A DNA stretch of 64,000 nucleotides from Prorocentrum cordatum (Eukaryota; Sar; Dinophyceae; Prorocentrales; Prorocentraceae). The stretch's first letter is position 1, and each line of letters starts with the position of its first letter. The notes beneath the pieces are model-generated. The model did not search any database and was not told the origin of the DNA. It saw only the letters and a list, made by a program, of their open reading frames with translations. The translations under genes were made by a program, and so were the position numbers. Positions 11,486 through 23,077 of this stretch are shown piece by piece. Location: the NCBI GenBank assembly GCA_963575745.1, contig CAUYUJ010020602.1:7501-71500 (forward strand). The letters are read 5' to 3'.

Positions 11486-12230
11486 CGAACCCAAAAAGAT
11501 GTCCCGCTCGCCCATGCCCGCTCTTCCCCCGCCAAAGTCGCTGACCTGTTCCTCCCCCCTCGTTCATCGCACTTGCACCGCGATACTCGCAACTGCGTTG
11601 GATTGGATCCCTCGCTGGGGTAACCTCTTGTCAAGAATGAGAAACAAGTGTTGAAGAACTTGGTGTTGTCAACTCCACTGCTCGCGCAACCCTGCCAGCC
11701 TCCTACCCGCAAATTGGTTTGCAGAATCCACGCGGCGGCGATTGCGATGACTGCTCGGCGCTTGCTGGCGCACCTCTGCGGCCGCGCTAGCGCGCGTAAG
11801 CTCGCGCGCATAGCGCCCAGCTAGTTCGGCACAGCCGACCGTAGCGCTGACCGATGGGGACTTCCCGGCGCGTCTCACGGGCCGCGCTGGCGTGTTGGCG
11901 TGTCACTGCGCGTCGGTGATTCAGGCGGGCGCGGCATACGGTGGCGATGACGAGGGTGACGACGGCAAGGCCAACGGCGCCGATGCTGGTCACGCCGATG
12001 ACGATGATGATGTCAAATATTTCGCTGGCGAAGGTTTTGGGTGGATGTCGACATTCGCGCGCGGCCGACGCGCCCGAGTGGTCACCACTGTATCGAAGAC
12101 GCCTACGGCGAATCACCGCCGCCCCCTGCCTTTTTGGAAGCGCCTATGTGGCCGAAGGTTGTGGCCAGAGGCCTGCCAAGCTATCGGACCATGTGTTCCC
12201 CGAATCGGTTTGGAAAGCCTTCGGGGAACA
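11486..12230. other. no confident gene
   Basis: Unique-looking sequence; the frames here are short. The last 140 bp (from about 12090) belong to the module repeated inside the following array. Confidence 0.4.
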
Positions 12231-13625
12231 TGTGGGCATCTTGGTCATCTTGGCCGTCTGGAGGCCATTCTGACCCTTTCGGGCCTTCTTGGAGGACGTC
12301 TTGGAGGGCTCTTGGGCCGTCTTGGAGGCTATCTTGAGCGTCTTGGAGACCTCATGGGCCGTCTTGGGGGCCTCTTGGGGCCGTGTCTTGGGCCTCTTGG
12401 GCGATCTTTGTGGGCATTTGGGCCGTCTCGGGCCGTCGGAAGGCAGAAAAAAGCAAATGCCACACTCCTTCAAAAACCTATGGCAAATCAATGATTTTGG
12501 CCTTTTCGGGCCTTCCTGGAGGCCCTCTTGGAGGCCTCTTGGGCCGTCTTGGGCCATCTTAGGGCCATGGTCGGCCGTCTTGGTGGGCTCTTGGTCCGTC
12601 TGACGCCGTCGGGAGCCGTTTGGGGGGCCTCTATGGGCCGACTTGGGGCCATCTTGGAATGCTCCAGGGCCGTCTTGGAGGCCATCTTGGGCGTCTTAAA
12701 GGCCTCCTGTGCCGTCTTGGGAGCCTCTTGGGGCCGTCTTGGGGCTCTTGGGCTGTTCTGGGGCCATCTTGGAGGCCTATTGGGGGTTCTTGGGCCGTCT
12801 CGGGCCGTCGGAAGGCCGAAAATAAGGAAATGTCAAAATCAGTCAAAAACCACAGGAACATCAATGTTTTTGGCCTCTTCTGGCCTTCCTGGAGGCATTC
12901 TTGGGGGCCTCTTGGGCCGTCTTTGGCCAGCTTTGAGCCAACTTCGGCCATCTTGGTGGTTTCCTGGCACGTCTGACGCCGTCGGGAGCTGTCTTGGAGG
13001 CCTTTCTGGGCCGACTTGGGGCCTCTTGGGGCGCTTTGGGGCCGTCTTGAAGGCAATCTTGGGCGTCTTGGAGGCCATCTTGGGCGTGTTGGAGGCCTCT
13101 TGGGCCGGCTTGGGGCCCTCTTGGGGCCGTCTTGGAGGCCACTTGGGCCGTCATGCCCTCTTGGGGGCCTCTTGGCCGATCTTGGGGGCCTCTTGGGCCG
13201 TCTTGAGCCGTCGGAATGCCGAGAAGAAGCAAATTCCAAAATCCTTCAAACACCTAAGGAAAAGCAATGATATTGGCCTCTTCGGGCCCTCCTGGAGGAC
13301 CTCTTGGAGGCCTCTTGGGCCGTCTGGGAGGCCTCTGGGACGCCTCTTGGGCCGTCTTGGACTCTCTTGGTCCGTCTTGGAGGCCGTCTTGGACCATCTT
13401 GGGCGGACTTGGAGGCCATTTTGGACCATCTTGGAGGCCATCTTGGCCATCTTGGACGCCATCTGGAGCCGTCTTGGAGGATTTGTTCGGGAAGTTGGGG
13501 TCCTGGGCAATCCTCCCGGGACCCAGGCGGGACGGGCCGAAGCGCCAGGGGGAGTTCTTTTGGAAAAAGAGCCAAAACCAAAACCGAAAGGGTCTAGCAC
13601 GCCAGGCACCCCTGCGATGAATCGA

Positions 13626-13675
13626 CAGGGGGCGGCGGATCGAAGACGCCTACGGCGAACCACCGCCGCCCCCTG
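13626..13675. repeat. module hairpin 1 (13-bp perfect stem)
   Basis: CAGGGGGCGGCGG and its exact complement CCGCCGCCCCCTG are separated by 24 bp. Intact copies also lie at about 14689-14738 and 16249-16298. Only one arm survives near 12118, 15479 and 17075. Confidence 0.85.
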
Positions 13676-13739
13676 CCTTTTTGGAAGCGCCTATGTGGCC
13701 GAACGTTGAGGCCAGACCTGCCAAGCCATCGGACCATGT

Positions 13740-13774
13740 GTTCCCCGAATCGGTTTGGAAAGCCTTCGGGGAAC
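13740..13774. repeat. module hairpin 2 (10-bp perfect stem), one of five copies
   Basis: GTTCCCCGAA and TTCGGGGAAC flank a 15-bp loop. All five copies in the array keep the complete stem, while the loop differs by at most one base (14803 copy). Confidence 0.85.
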
Positions 13775-16700
13775 ACGTGGGCATCTTGAAGGTCATCTTG
13801 GCCGTCTTGGAGGCCTCTTGGGCGATCTTTCGGCGATCTTTGGGGGCTCTTGGGCCGTCTCGGGCCGTCGGAAGGCCGAAAGGAAGGAAATGCCAAATCC
13901 GTCAAAAACCGCAGGAAAATCAAAGTGTTTGGCCTCTTTTGGCCTTCCTGGAGGCCCTCTTGGGGGCCTCTTGGGCCGTCTTGGGCCAGCTTCGAGCCAC
14001 CTTCGGCCATCTTGGTGGGTTCCTGGCACGTCTGACGCCGTCGAGAGCCGTCTTGGGGGCCTTTCGGGGCCAACGGGGGACCCTCTTGGGGCGCTTCGGG
14101 GCCGTCTTGAAGGCCATCTTGGGCGTCTCGGAGGCCATCTTGGGCGTGTTGGAGGCCTCTTGGGCCGTCTTGGGGCCCTCTTGGGGCCGTCTTGGAGACC
14201 ATTTGGGCCGTCATGGGGCCCTCTTCGGGGCTTCTTGGGCGATCTTGGGTGCCCCTTGGGCCGTCTTGAGCAGTCGGAAAGCCGAGAAGAAGCAAATTCC
14301 AAAATCCGTTAAAAACCTAAAGAATAGCAATGATCTTGGCCTCTTCGGGCCCTCCTGGAGGACCTCTTGGAGGCCTCTTGGGCCGTCTGGGAGGCCTCTG
14401 GGGGGCCTCTTGGGCCGTCTTGGACTCTCTTGGGCCGTCTTGGAGGCCGTCTTGGACCATCTTGGGCGGACTTGGAGGCCATTTTGGGCCATCTTCGCGA
14501 TTTGTTGAGGATGTCCCGAGCGAAGCGGCCGTTTCAGGGATGATCTTTCGTGGAGTTTGTGCACGTGGGCAATCCTCCCGGTACCCTGGCGGGACGGGCC
14601 GAAACCCATTGGGAGAGTTTTTTCGGAAAAAGAACCGAAACCAAAACCGAGAGGGTCCAGCACGCCAGGCACCCCTGCGATGAATCGACAGGGGGCGGCG
14701 GATCGAAGACGCCTACGGCGAACCACCGCCGCCCCCTGCCTCTTTGGAAGCGCCTATGTGGCCGAACGTTGAGACCAGACCTGCCAAGCTATCGGACCAT
14801 GTGTTCCCCGAATCGATTTGGAAAGCCTTCGGGGAACACGTGGGCATCTTTGAAGGTCATCTTGGCCGCCTGAAGGCCATTTTGACCATTTCGGGCCTTC
14901 TTGGAGGACGTCTTGGGGCGCTTCGGGGCCGTCTTGGAGGCCATCTTGGGCGTCTCGGAGGCCATCTTGGGCGTGTTGGAGGCCTCTTGGGCCGTCTTGG
15001 GGCCCTCTTGGGGCCGTCTTGGAGGCCATTTGGGCCGTCATGGGGCCCTCTTCGGGGCCTCTTGGGCGATCTTGGGTGCCTCTTGGGCCGTCTTGAGCAG
15101 TCGGAAAGCCGAGAAGAAGCAAATTCCAAAATCCGTTAAAAACCTAAGGGAAAGCAATGGTTTTGGCCTCTTCGGGCCCTCCTGGAGGACCTCTTGGAGG
15201 CCTCTTGGGCCGTCTGGGAGGCCTCTGGGGGGCCTCTTGGGCCGTCTTGGACTCTCTTGGGCCGTCTTGGAGGCCGTCTTGGACCATCTTGGGCGGACTT
15301 GGAGGCCATCTTGGGCCATCTTCGCGATTTGTTGAGGATGTCCCGAGCGAAGCGGCCGTTTCAGGGATGATCTTTCGTGGAGTTTGTGCACGTGGGCGGT
15401 ACCCTGGTTGGGAGAGTGGAAAAAGAACCAAAACCAAAACCGAGAGGGTCCAGCACGCCAGGCACCCCTGCGATGAATCGACAGGGGGCGGCGGATCGAA
15501 GACGCCTGCCCAAAGCGCCTAACGTCGGACCATGTGTTCCCCGAATCGGTTTGGAAAGCCTTCGGGGAACACGTGGGCATCTTTGAAGGTCATCTTGGCC
15601 GCCTGAAGGCCATTTTGACCATTTCGGGCCTTCTTGGAGGACGTCTTGGGGCGCTTCGGGGCCGTCTTGGAGGCCATCTTGGGCGTCTCGGAGGCCATCT
15701 TGGGCGTGTTGGAGGCCTCTTGGGCCGTCTTGGGGCCTTCTTGGGGCCGTCTTGGAGGCCACTTGGGCCGTCATGGGGCCCTCTTCGGGGCCTCTTGGGC
15801 GATCTTGGGTGCCTCTTGGGCCGTCTTGAGCAGTCGGAAAGCCGAGAAGAAGCAAATTCCAAAATCCGTTAAAAACCTAAGGGAAAGCAATGGTTTTGGC
15901 CTCTTCGGGCCCTCCTGGAGGACCTCTTGGAGGCCTCTTGGGCCGTCTGGGAGGCCTCTGGGGGGCCTCTTGGGCCGTCTTGGACTCTCTTGGGCCGTCT
16001 TGGAGGCCGTCTTGGACCATCTTGGGCGGATTTGGAGGCCATCTTGGGCCATCTTCGCGATTTGTTGAGGATGTCCCGAGCGAAGCGGCCGTTTCAGGGA
16101 TGATCTTTCGTGGAGTTTGTGCACGTGGGCAGGCCTACCGGTACCCCGGCGGGACGGGCCGAAACCCGTTGGGAGAGTTCTTTGGGAAAAAGAACCAAAA
16201 CCAAAACCGAGAGGGTCCAACACGCCAGGCACCCCTGCGATGAATCGACAGGGGGCGGCGGATCGAAGACGCCTACGGCGAACCACCGCCGCCCCCTGCC
16301 TTTTTGGAAGCGCCTATGTGGCCGAACGTTGAGACCAGACCTGCCAAGCTATCGGACCATGTGTTCCCCGAATCGGTTTGGAAAGCCTTCGGGGAACACG
16401 TGGGCATCTTTGAAGGTCATCTAGGCCGCCTGGAGGCCATTTTGACCATTTCGGGCCTTCTTGGAGGACGTCTTGGAGGGCTCGTGGGCCGTCTTGGAGG
16501 CCATCTCAAGCGTCTGGGAGGCCTCTTGGGTTGTCCTGGGGGCATCTTGAGGCCGTCTTTGGCGCCTCTTAGGCCGTTCTGGGGCCATCTTGGAGGCCTC
16601 TCCAGCGATCCGTGGGCGATCTTTGGGAGCTCTTAGGCCGTATCGGGCCGTCGGAAGGCCGAAACGAAGCAAATGTCAAAATCCTTCCAAAATCATCGTA

Positions 16701-17480
16701 AAGTGGACGATTTTGGCCTCTTCGGGCCCTCCTGGAGAACCTCTTGGAGGCCTCTTGGGCCGTCTTGGAGGCTTCTTGGGCGATCTTGGAGGTATCTTGG
16801 ACCCTCTTGGGCCGTCTCGGAGGCCGTCTTGGACCATCTTGGGTGGATTTGGAGGCCATCTTGGAGGCCATCTTGGGCCATCGTGACCATCCTGGAGGCC
16901 ATGTTGGGCCGTCTTGCAGGAAGAATTGAGATTGGACGATGGCGTGTGCGTCTTGCGGGTCGTGGGGGGCGGCCGGCGGGACGGGCCGAAACACAGTGGG
17001 AGAGTTCCTTTAGAAAAAGAACCAAAACCAAAACCGAAAAAATCCAGCTCGCCAGGCACCCCTGCGATGAATCGACAGGGGGCGGCGGATCTAATGGCCT
17101 TCAGCCCATCCCGCCACCGTGTCTGGGTTGTGGGTGCTGGATGTTCGCTGGGATCTCGTGGGGTGCCTCTCGGGGGCCTCTGGAAGGCAGTTTGGAGGCC
17201 TCTTGGGGGGCTGTTTTGGAGCCGCTTGAGGGCCGATTGGGGCCTCTTGGGACCTCCTGGGCGCCCCTTCGTGCCTAGTCCTGGGGGCCTCTTGGGGCGG
17301 AAGGCCTGGATTTTCGGTTCCTGCTCCCTCTCTTGGGCCCCTGTGCGGCCGTTTCGGGGCCCTCCGTTTTGAGGCCGTCTTGGAGTTTTCTTGGGCCGTT
17401 CTGCGGCTCTTTTGGAGGTTTCTTGGGCCGTCTTGGGCCGCTCTTGGGCCGTCTTGGGGACCTCTTGGAGGGAGTCCAGG

Positions 17481-17790
17481 GGGCGCACGGGACGCCCGGA
17501 GAGGTTTCGGAGTCCGGGGTCCAGGCCCTCTGAAAAGATTCCTCAGGACTGAGGACTGAGGCTCCAGGGATTCCAAAAAGGACCTGAGGACACGCCCACT
17601 CCGTACCCAGAGGCACGCTGGCGGATTTTGCCCCAATCATCCTATGGAGTTGGGCCTTCGTTGTAAAGAGACAGCGCCCCGCGTCACGCTTTCCTTCCTC
17701 CTCCCCCTCCTCCCTCCTCCCATCCCTGCTTCTGCCCTCAGCATGTCAAACATTTGGGCACACACACACACACAGCGCGCGCTTGGTGAC
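17481..17790. other. no gene seen; ends in CTCC and (CA)n tracts
   Basis: Contains GGACTGAGGACTGAGG, a pyrimidine tract at about 17690-17730 and a short (CA)n at 17760-17775. The lead-in GACAGCGCCCCGCGTCACGC resembles 10230-10245 before the first satellite block, so both blocks share a 5' flank. Confidence 0.5.
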
Positions 17791-18112
17791 CCAGTACGGA
17801 GCTCCACTGGACGCCCCAGAGGCGACGTTCGCATGCGTCTCCCCCACCATGTACAGCGCTTCGCGGTCCCATAGGGAGCTCCACCGAGGGCCCCAGAGGC
17901 GACGTTCGCTTGCGTCTCCCCCATCTGGTACAGCGGTTCGTGGCCCCACAGGGAGTTCCACCGAGAACCCCAGTAGCCGCGGCTGCATGCGTCTCCCACA
18001 CCAAGTACATCGCTTCGTGGCCCCACGGGGGGGTTCAACCGAAGGCCCCAGAGGCGACGACCGCATGCGTCTCCTCCCACCCCGCACAATTTTTTGTGTG
18101 CCCACAACGCGG
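17790..18112. repeat. satellite relative, about 78-bp period
   Basis: GGAGCTCCACCGAGGGCCCC, GCGTCTCCCCCA and TTCGTGGCCCCA recur about four times at 77-79 bp. Clearly related to the units at 10.4 and 20.1 kb. Confidence 0.75.
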
Positions 18113-19660
18113 TGTTAACAAATGCGTTGGGTCTTTCGCTTGGATAACTTTGCAGTAGGCTTTCTTTGCCAGCTGAAGCTGTCTGCGCAATTGTTAGAAG
18201 AGAACTGATACTGTTGGTAGCGCGCACGCGAGATTCTCTCCATCTCATGTGTCTGGTTGTGCCTAATGTCGTGTTTGTTTGCTTTGCTCTGCAACTTTCG
18301 ATGCATTGCTTGAGTTTGCGATGCGGATTCCTACTTTCTTGAATCGCTGACGGCGAATGACCCGCAGATATGGTGGACGCCACTCCTTGCTCTTTCTAAA
18401 TCGTCTCGGGCTCGTCTCGTAGCTCGTTTCAGCTGTCCTTGCTGTCCGAGGGCCCCCCCCCATAGCACTGGCGGAGAAGCACTGGCATGTTTGGTGGAAG
18501 CCGCAATTGGTCGTTTCCATTCCATATTTCCTGGTCGTATGGTTGCTTTCCGCACCAAGACTTGTTTATCGTTGCATGTTTCCCTTTCTGTGCATCCGAA
18601 GTTTGGGAATTTGAAATCAGAGCATACTAGTGGCGTCGGCGGAAATCCTGTCAGAGCCGTTTAGTGGGCCTGTTTCATTGCAGCCTTCTGGCCGCTGGCC
18701 GTCTTAGTCCCCCCGTGTTGTCGGCAAAAGTGCAGCGGCGTGTTGGTGGAAGCCATGTTCGGTTCTTCCCGTTGCTTTTTGAATGATTGTACGTTGGTTG
18801 GTGATTCACCGTGCCCGCGTTGCTTCATTTCCGTCTACTTGTGTGTCGCATTTTTTCGGAGGTTGTCGCTTGGCTTGTCTTGCACGTTTAATTACATTTA
18901 TCGTCACAGATTCATCTTCGTCATGATCATTTCCGTCCCCCTCAGTCTCCTCATGTTTTTGTTCGCGTCCCTCATGTTGTTGAACGCCCTGCTTCTTCGC
19001 GTGTGTGTAGCTGCCCGGCTAGGATGCGCAATCAGGAGCAGGGAAGAGCGCGAACATTTCATGCAGACAGCAATATGTGCAGCAGCAGCGCCGACAGGAT
19101 CAGCAGCAACAGCGCGAGGAGGAGAAATGCGAATTGGGGTTGAGCGAGGAGGCAGGATAATGGGAGTCGCATGAGCCTTCATGTCATGAATTGCGTCCCG
19201 AGTCAAAGTAAGACGCTTGGACATAAAAGTTGTCGCTTCAAGCGTCTGAGAACATTCAAGTAATAGGATCCGCGTGATTTTGTCACATTGGCTCTCTGCA
19301 CAGCTGGTAGTGCGCTCTGAATCGTAAGTTCCTCAGTCCTTGGGTACTTGTCGTCTGATCCTGGCGAGCATGACGCACAATGCATTCCCCTCCAGGAACA
19401 TCTAATCTGAGACCACCCCCTCTGCCCTCTGCCGCCGCCAGCTGACAGGCGCCCAGGGTGGCGCGGCCCGCAGCGCCGTTGCCCGTGCCACCAGGAGACA
19501 CCTTTTAGCTTGTGCAGTGTCGTCTGCCCCAGGCGGGGGCAGCCTCGGTGGGAATAGTTTTCCCAACCCTCCTGTGTTTGGGGTCCTCGTTTTGAATTCA
19601 CGGCGCCGCGCATCTCCTTGATTCATTTCGTCCTCCTCCCCCTCCTTCCTCCTTCTCTTC
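18113..19660. other. lower-GC unique stretch, no confident gene
   Basis: Base composition is clearly more AT-rich than the surroundings and simple repeats are absent. Minus-strand fragments at 18263-18383 and 18904-19224 have mixed, protein-like composition, and a + strand frame at 18740-19174 contains a hydrophobic run. None is long or motif-bearing enough to call. It may be a degraded coding or element remnant. Confidence 0.35.
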
Positions 19661-19689
19661 CTCATCCTCTCTTGTGTGTTGAGTCCTCG

Positions 19690-20001
19690 TTTTGAATCCG
19701 CAGCGCCATGCGTCTCCTCCTCTCCTCTCCCCCCTTCCGCCTCATCCTTGTCATCAGCATCATCTTCGCCGTCGTCAGCCTCGTCAGCATCATCGCCTTA
19801 CTCATTACCACCATCATTTAACATCATCCTCATCATCATCAGCAACAGCATCATCAGCAGCAGCATCAGCATCATAATCAACATCATCATCAGCATCATC
19901 ATCATCGTCATCATCATCACCATCCTCATCATCATCACCATCATTATCATCACCATCGCCATCATCATCAGCATCAGCATCATCATTGTCATCACCATCA
20001 G

Positions 20002-20094
<93 letters not shown>
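19690..20094. repeat. (CAT/ATC)n trinucleotide tract
   Basis: Degenerate CAT repeats give way to a pure (CAT)n of about 30 units ending at 20094. Poly-Ile, poly-His, poly-Met and poly-Asp frames are artefacts. Confidence 0.95.
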
Positions 20095-20095
<1 letters not shown>

Positions 20096-21190
20096 GTTTC
20101 GGCACAACCCTCACACGTTTCGTGGGAGGGAGCTCCAGCGAAGGCCTCAGTGGCTGCGGTCGCATGCGGCCCCGCTCCAGTTCTGCTGACCCCTCACAGG
20201 GAGCCCCACCGAAGGCTCCAGTGGCTGCGGTCACATGCGGCCCCGGCCCATTTCGGCGCACACCTCACGCGTTTCGGTGCCCCATACGGAGCTCCACCGA
20301 ATGCCCCAGTGGCTGCGGTCACATGCGGCCCCGCCCCATTTCTGCGCACTCTTCCCACGCTTCGTGGCCCCATAGGGAGCTCCACTGAAGGCCTTAGTGG
20401 CTGCGGTCGCATTCGGTCCCAGTCCATTTCGGCACTCCTCTCACACGTTTCGTGGCCCCAGAAGGAGTCAGCGAAGGCTCCAGTGGCTGCGGTCGCACGC
20501 AGCCCCAGTCAATTTCGGCATACCCCTCACACGTTTCGTGGCCCTAGAAGAAGCTGCAGCGAAGGCTCCAGTGGCTGCGGTCGCATGTGGCCCTGGTAAT
20601 GTTCGGCGCACCCCTCACACGTTTCGTGAACCTAGAACGAGCCCCACCGAAGGCTCCAGTGGCCGCGGTCGCATGCGGCCTTGGCCCATTTCGGCGCACA
20701 CCTCACGAGTGTCGTTGCCCCAGACGGAACTCCACCGAAGGCCGCAGTGGCGAAGCTCGCCTGCGGTCCCAGTCCATGTCGGCACACACTTCACACGCTT
20801 CGTGGCCGCATAGGGACCTCAACCGAAGGCCCCAGTGGCTGCGGTCGCATGCGGCCCCGCCCCATTTCTGCGCACCTCTCACACGTTTCGTGGCCTCATA
20901 CGGAACTCCACCGAAAGCCTCAGTGGTTGCTGCTGCACGCGGCTCCGCCCCATGTCGGCGAAACTCTTACACGTTTCGTGGCCCTACGGGGAGCTCCACC
21001 GAAGGCCCCAGCGGCTGCTGTCGCATGCGGTCCCGGTCCATGTCGGCACACACCTCACGCTTCGTGGCCGCATAGGGGCCTCAACCGAAGGCCCCAGTGG
21101 CTGCGGTCACATGCGGGCCCGTCCCACTTCTGCGCACCACCCACACGTTTCGTTGACCCCAGCGAAGGCCCCAGTGGCTGCGTCAGCATT
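20095..21190. repeat. 88-bp satellite, about 12 copies
   Basis: TGGCTGCGGT starts units at about 20151, 20222, 20310, 20398, 20484, 20572 and 20660 (spacing 71, 88, 88, 86, 88, 88) and continues to about 21180. Each unit carries GAGCTCCACCGAAGGC, CGCATGCGGCCCC and CACACGTTTCGTGGCC. Confidence 0.9.
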
Positions 21191-21640
21191 TTGGCCTGCC
21201 TAATTTTGGCGCATCAGCGGTGAGTGCGGTCTGACGTTTTTCGGCGAAGCGTTCTTGAGCACATCTTTCAGTCCGCTTTAGCGTATTAAAGAAAGTCCTA
21301 TGTATAGTCACCGCATGTGTAGAAATTGTTGTGTTCTTCGCCGGAACAATGATCGCGCACTGCATGGATCGTTACAGCTTGAGGTGTCAAAGCAAGAGCC
21401 GCCAAACACGGAGCGTGGGAAGCGTGAACAGGGTACCACGCCCAACAACATCTGTATCCTTCCGATCAGTCGGAGTGCCAGCTACGCTTGACCGTGCAAG
21501 TCCGCGCCCTGGTCTTCGGCCTGAGGCTATGGCCGGCACCCATTCTGAAGCCAGTGGCGCAGAAGGTTGGGGGAAACATTTCTCAACACGCTCTGGGCAC
21601 TCCGCCAGCCCACTTTGGTGGTGGTATCGTTATGCGCGCA
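21191..21640. other. no gene seen
   Basis: Unique-looking sequence of average composition between the satellite and the dispersed-repeat copy that follows. Frames are short and unconvincing. Confidence 0.4.
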
Positions 21641-21805
21641 CAGTCAACCCGCAAGGATACACGCTTGCATCCTTCCCAAGGATACACCCTTGCAACCTTG
21701 CCTCCTCGGTCCATCCTTGGCCACTTGCGTCGGCCGCGCCCCGCTCGAGAAGCTTCGAACTGGGCTTCCAGGGCCCTTGCATCCTTATCGCGTATCCTAA
21801 CTCTG
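21640..21805 (+). repeat. 180-bp dispersed repeat, diverged copy
   Basis: Shares GTCAACCCGCA, CCTTCCCAAGG, the GGCCC..GCATCCT block and the order of motifs with copies at 27355, 27618, 30325 and about 37075. Confidence 0.55.
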
Positions 21806-22009
21806 GGTTTCTTAAGAAGCGTGGGGGGAGGGACCCCCCCCCGACGGGGGTCGACCTCGCCTCGTCGTCGCGCCTCGACGGGGGCCGGAGCGCCTAGGGC
21901 GCGCGGTGGCTGCCCGCGACGGGGGTCGACGTGGGACTGTCGGCGGAGATGACGCCCCCCCGACGCCTATCAAGAAACTCGGAGTATGCTACGGGCCGGT
22001 TGGACCCCA

Positions 22010-22150
22010 TGCCAGGGTTCATTTCGATTCCTCCGATTCGATTCGATTCCGATGGCCTCCGATTCCGATCCGATGCGACTTGGGATCCCGATTGGGGCTC
22101 CGGTTTCTCATTGGAGGCACCCAGACATCCGACGTATCGATTCTTTCGAG
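22010..22150 (+). repeat. TCGATTCCTCCGATTCGATT family, copy 1
   Basis: TTTCGATTCCTCCGATTCG followed by GATTCCGAT repeats and TTTCTCATTGGAGGCA; the same order occurs at 27990 and 31800. Confidence 0.7.
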
Positions 22151-22890
22151 ACGCGGACCCCCGACCTCGCGACCACTTCCCTGGGGCCGGTTTTTCGTCC
22201 CGAGTCGTTTCTTGACGGTCCCGAGGCCCGGCGAGGGCCTCGAGAGGCCGAACACTACGAAAAACCTCCGTCGCGGTTTTTTCGAGGCGCCCGCTCTCTG
22301 GGCACACTGGCCTGCCGGCGTCCGCCGGCCCGATGTCTCCCGGCTCGGCCGCCGAGGTCCGCCGATCCGCTTAACGCGTGGATCGCCGAGCCGACCTGCC
22401 GAGTCGATGCCGGGCCCTCCTGCCGTGGGGAGTGGCCGGACGCCGCGCTGGGCGGCAGGAGCCTTTTTTTTTTAGACTCTGGCAAGTTTACTTGCATGGA
22501 CGGGGGGGGGAACTTAGCCTGAAGCAAGCCGCAAACGATTTGCACGTTCGGGGGGGCGCGGACATCACGCAAGTCGAAAGGCACTTGCACGCTAGTATTC
22601 GCTTGAAGAGGGGCGAGGGGGGGGGGGGGGGGGGGGCGAACGCCATGCAAGTGAATTTGCCTGAATCCAAAAAACAGGCTCCCCCTCGGGGCCCCACCGG
22701 CAGCAGGGGCCTCCCGGAGAGCGGGGCCTCGCGGCCCAGACCTCCCACGCATGGAGAAAGTCAAGACGGAGGTGTTTCTCGATTTTTTCGGCCTCTGCAG
22801 CGGCCCTCGCCGGGCCCCGGGACCGTCAAAAAACGGCTCAGGATGCATGACCGCTCCTGGGGAATGGGTCGAGCCTCCTGGGGGCCCCGC
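22150..22890. repeat. large imperfect inverted repeat with a nested foldback
   Basis: The outer arms at about 22150-22290 and 22745-22890 are inverted copies sharing GACGGTCCC, GCCCGGCGAGGGCC and AAACACCTCCGTC-like blocks. Inside lies a second inverted pair at 22458-22499 and 22643-22682 (GGCAAGTTTACTTGCATGG on the left, CCATGCAAGTGAATTTGCC on the right). The centre carries a run of 20 G at 22617-22636. There is no coding capacity. Confidence 0.75.
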
Positions 22891-23077
22891 ATTGACAAAA
22901 TCACGACAACGGATCTCTGGCCGGGGGCTCGTGCCCCCCGGGGGCAGCTCGAGGCGCGGCCGGCGGCGGGTTGCCCCTGGCCGCCCCCCACGGGCGCGCG
23001 AAGCCTGCGGCACACGAGGAGGATCGCTGGGGGGCGGTCGGCGCGGCCCCGAAAGGATCTGGAGAAGGACCGGGAGG

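Larger units (their letters stand above)
12090..17480. repeat. large CTTGG array with five embedded two-hairpin modules
   Basis: The array consists of 10-12 bp units (TCTTGGGCCG, TCTTGGAGGCC and variants). Embedded modules of about 150-250 bp are recognised by the palindromic block at 12195-12229, 13740-13774, 14803-14837, 15536-15570 and 16363-16397, so higher-order spacing is 1545, 1063, 733 and 827 bp. Within modules AAACCAAAACCGAGAGGGTCC and CCTGCGATGAATCGACAGG recur. Neighbouring higher-order units around 14.3-16.1 kb are nearly identical, so amplification there is recent. All frames are open because the unit lacks stops; I call no gene. Confidence 0.9.

Noticed and set aside
12289-16068. 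Leu/Gly/Trp-rich frames such as ASWAVLGPSWRP repeated
   Set aside because: All six frames stay open through the CTTGG arrays because the unit lacks stops; no frame is favoured.
20095-21190. CRISPR-like array because of regular 88-bp spacing
   Set aside because: The whole unit is repeated without unique spacers of constant length, and the genome is eukaryotic.
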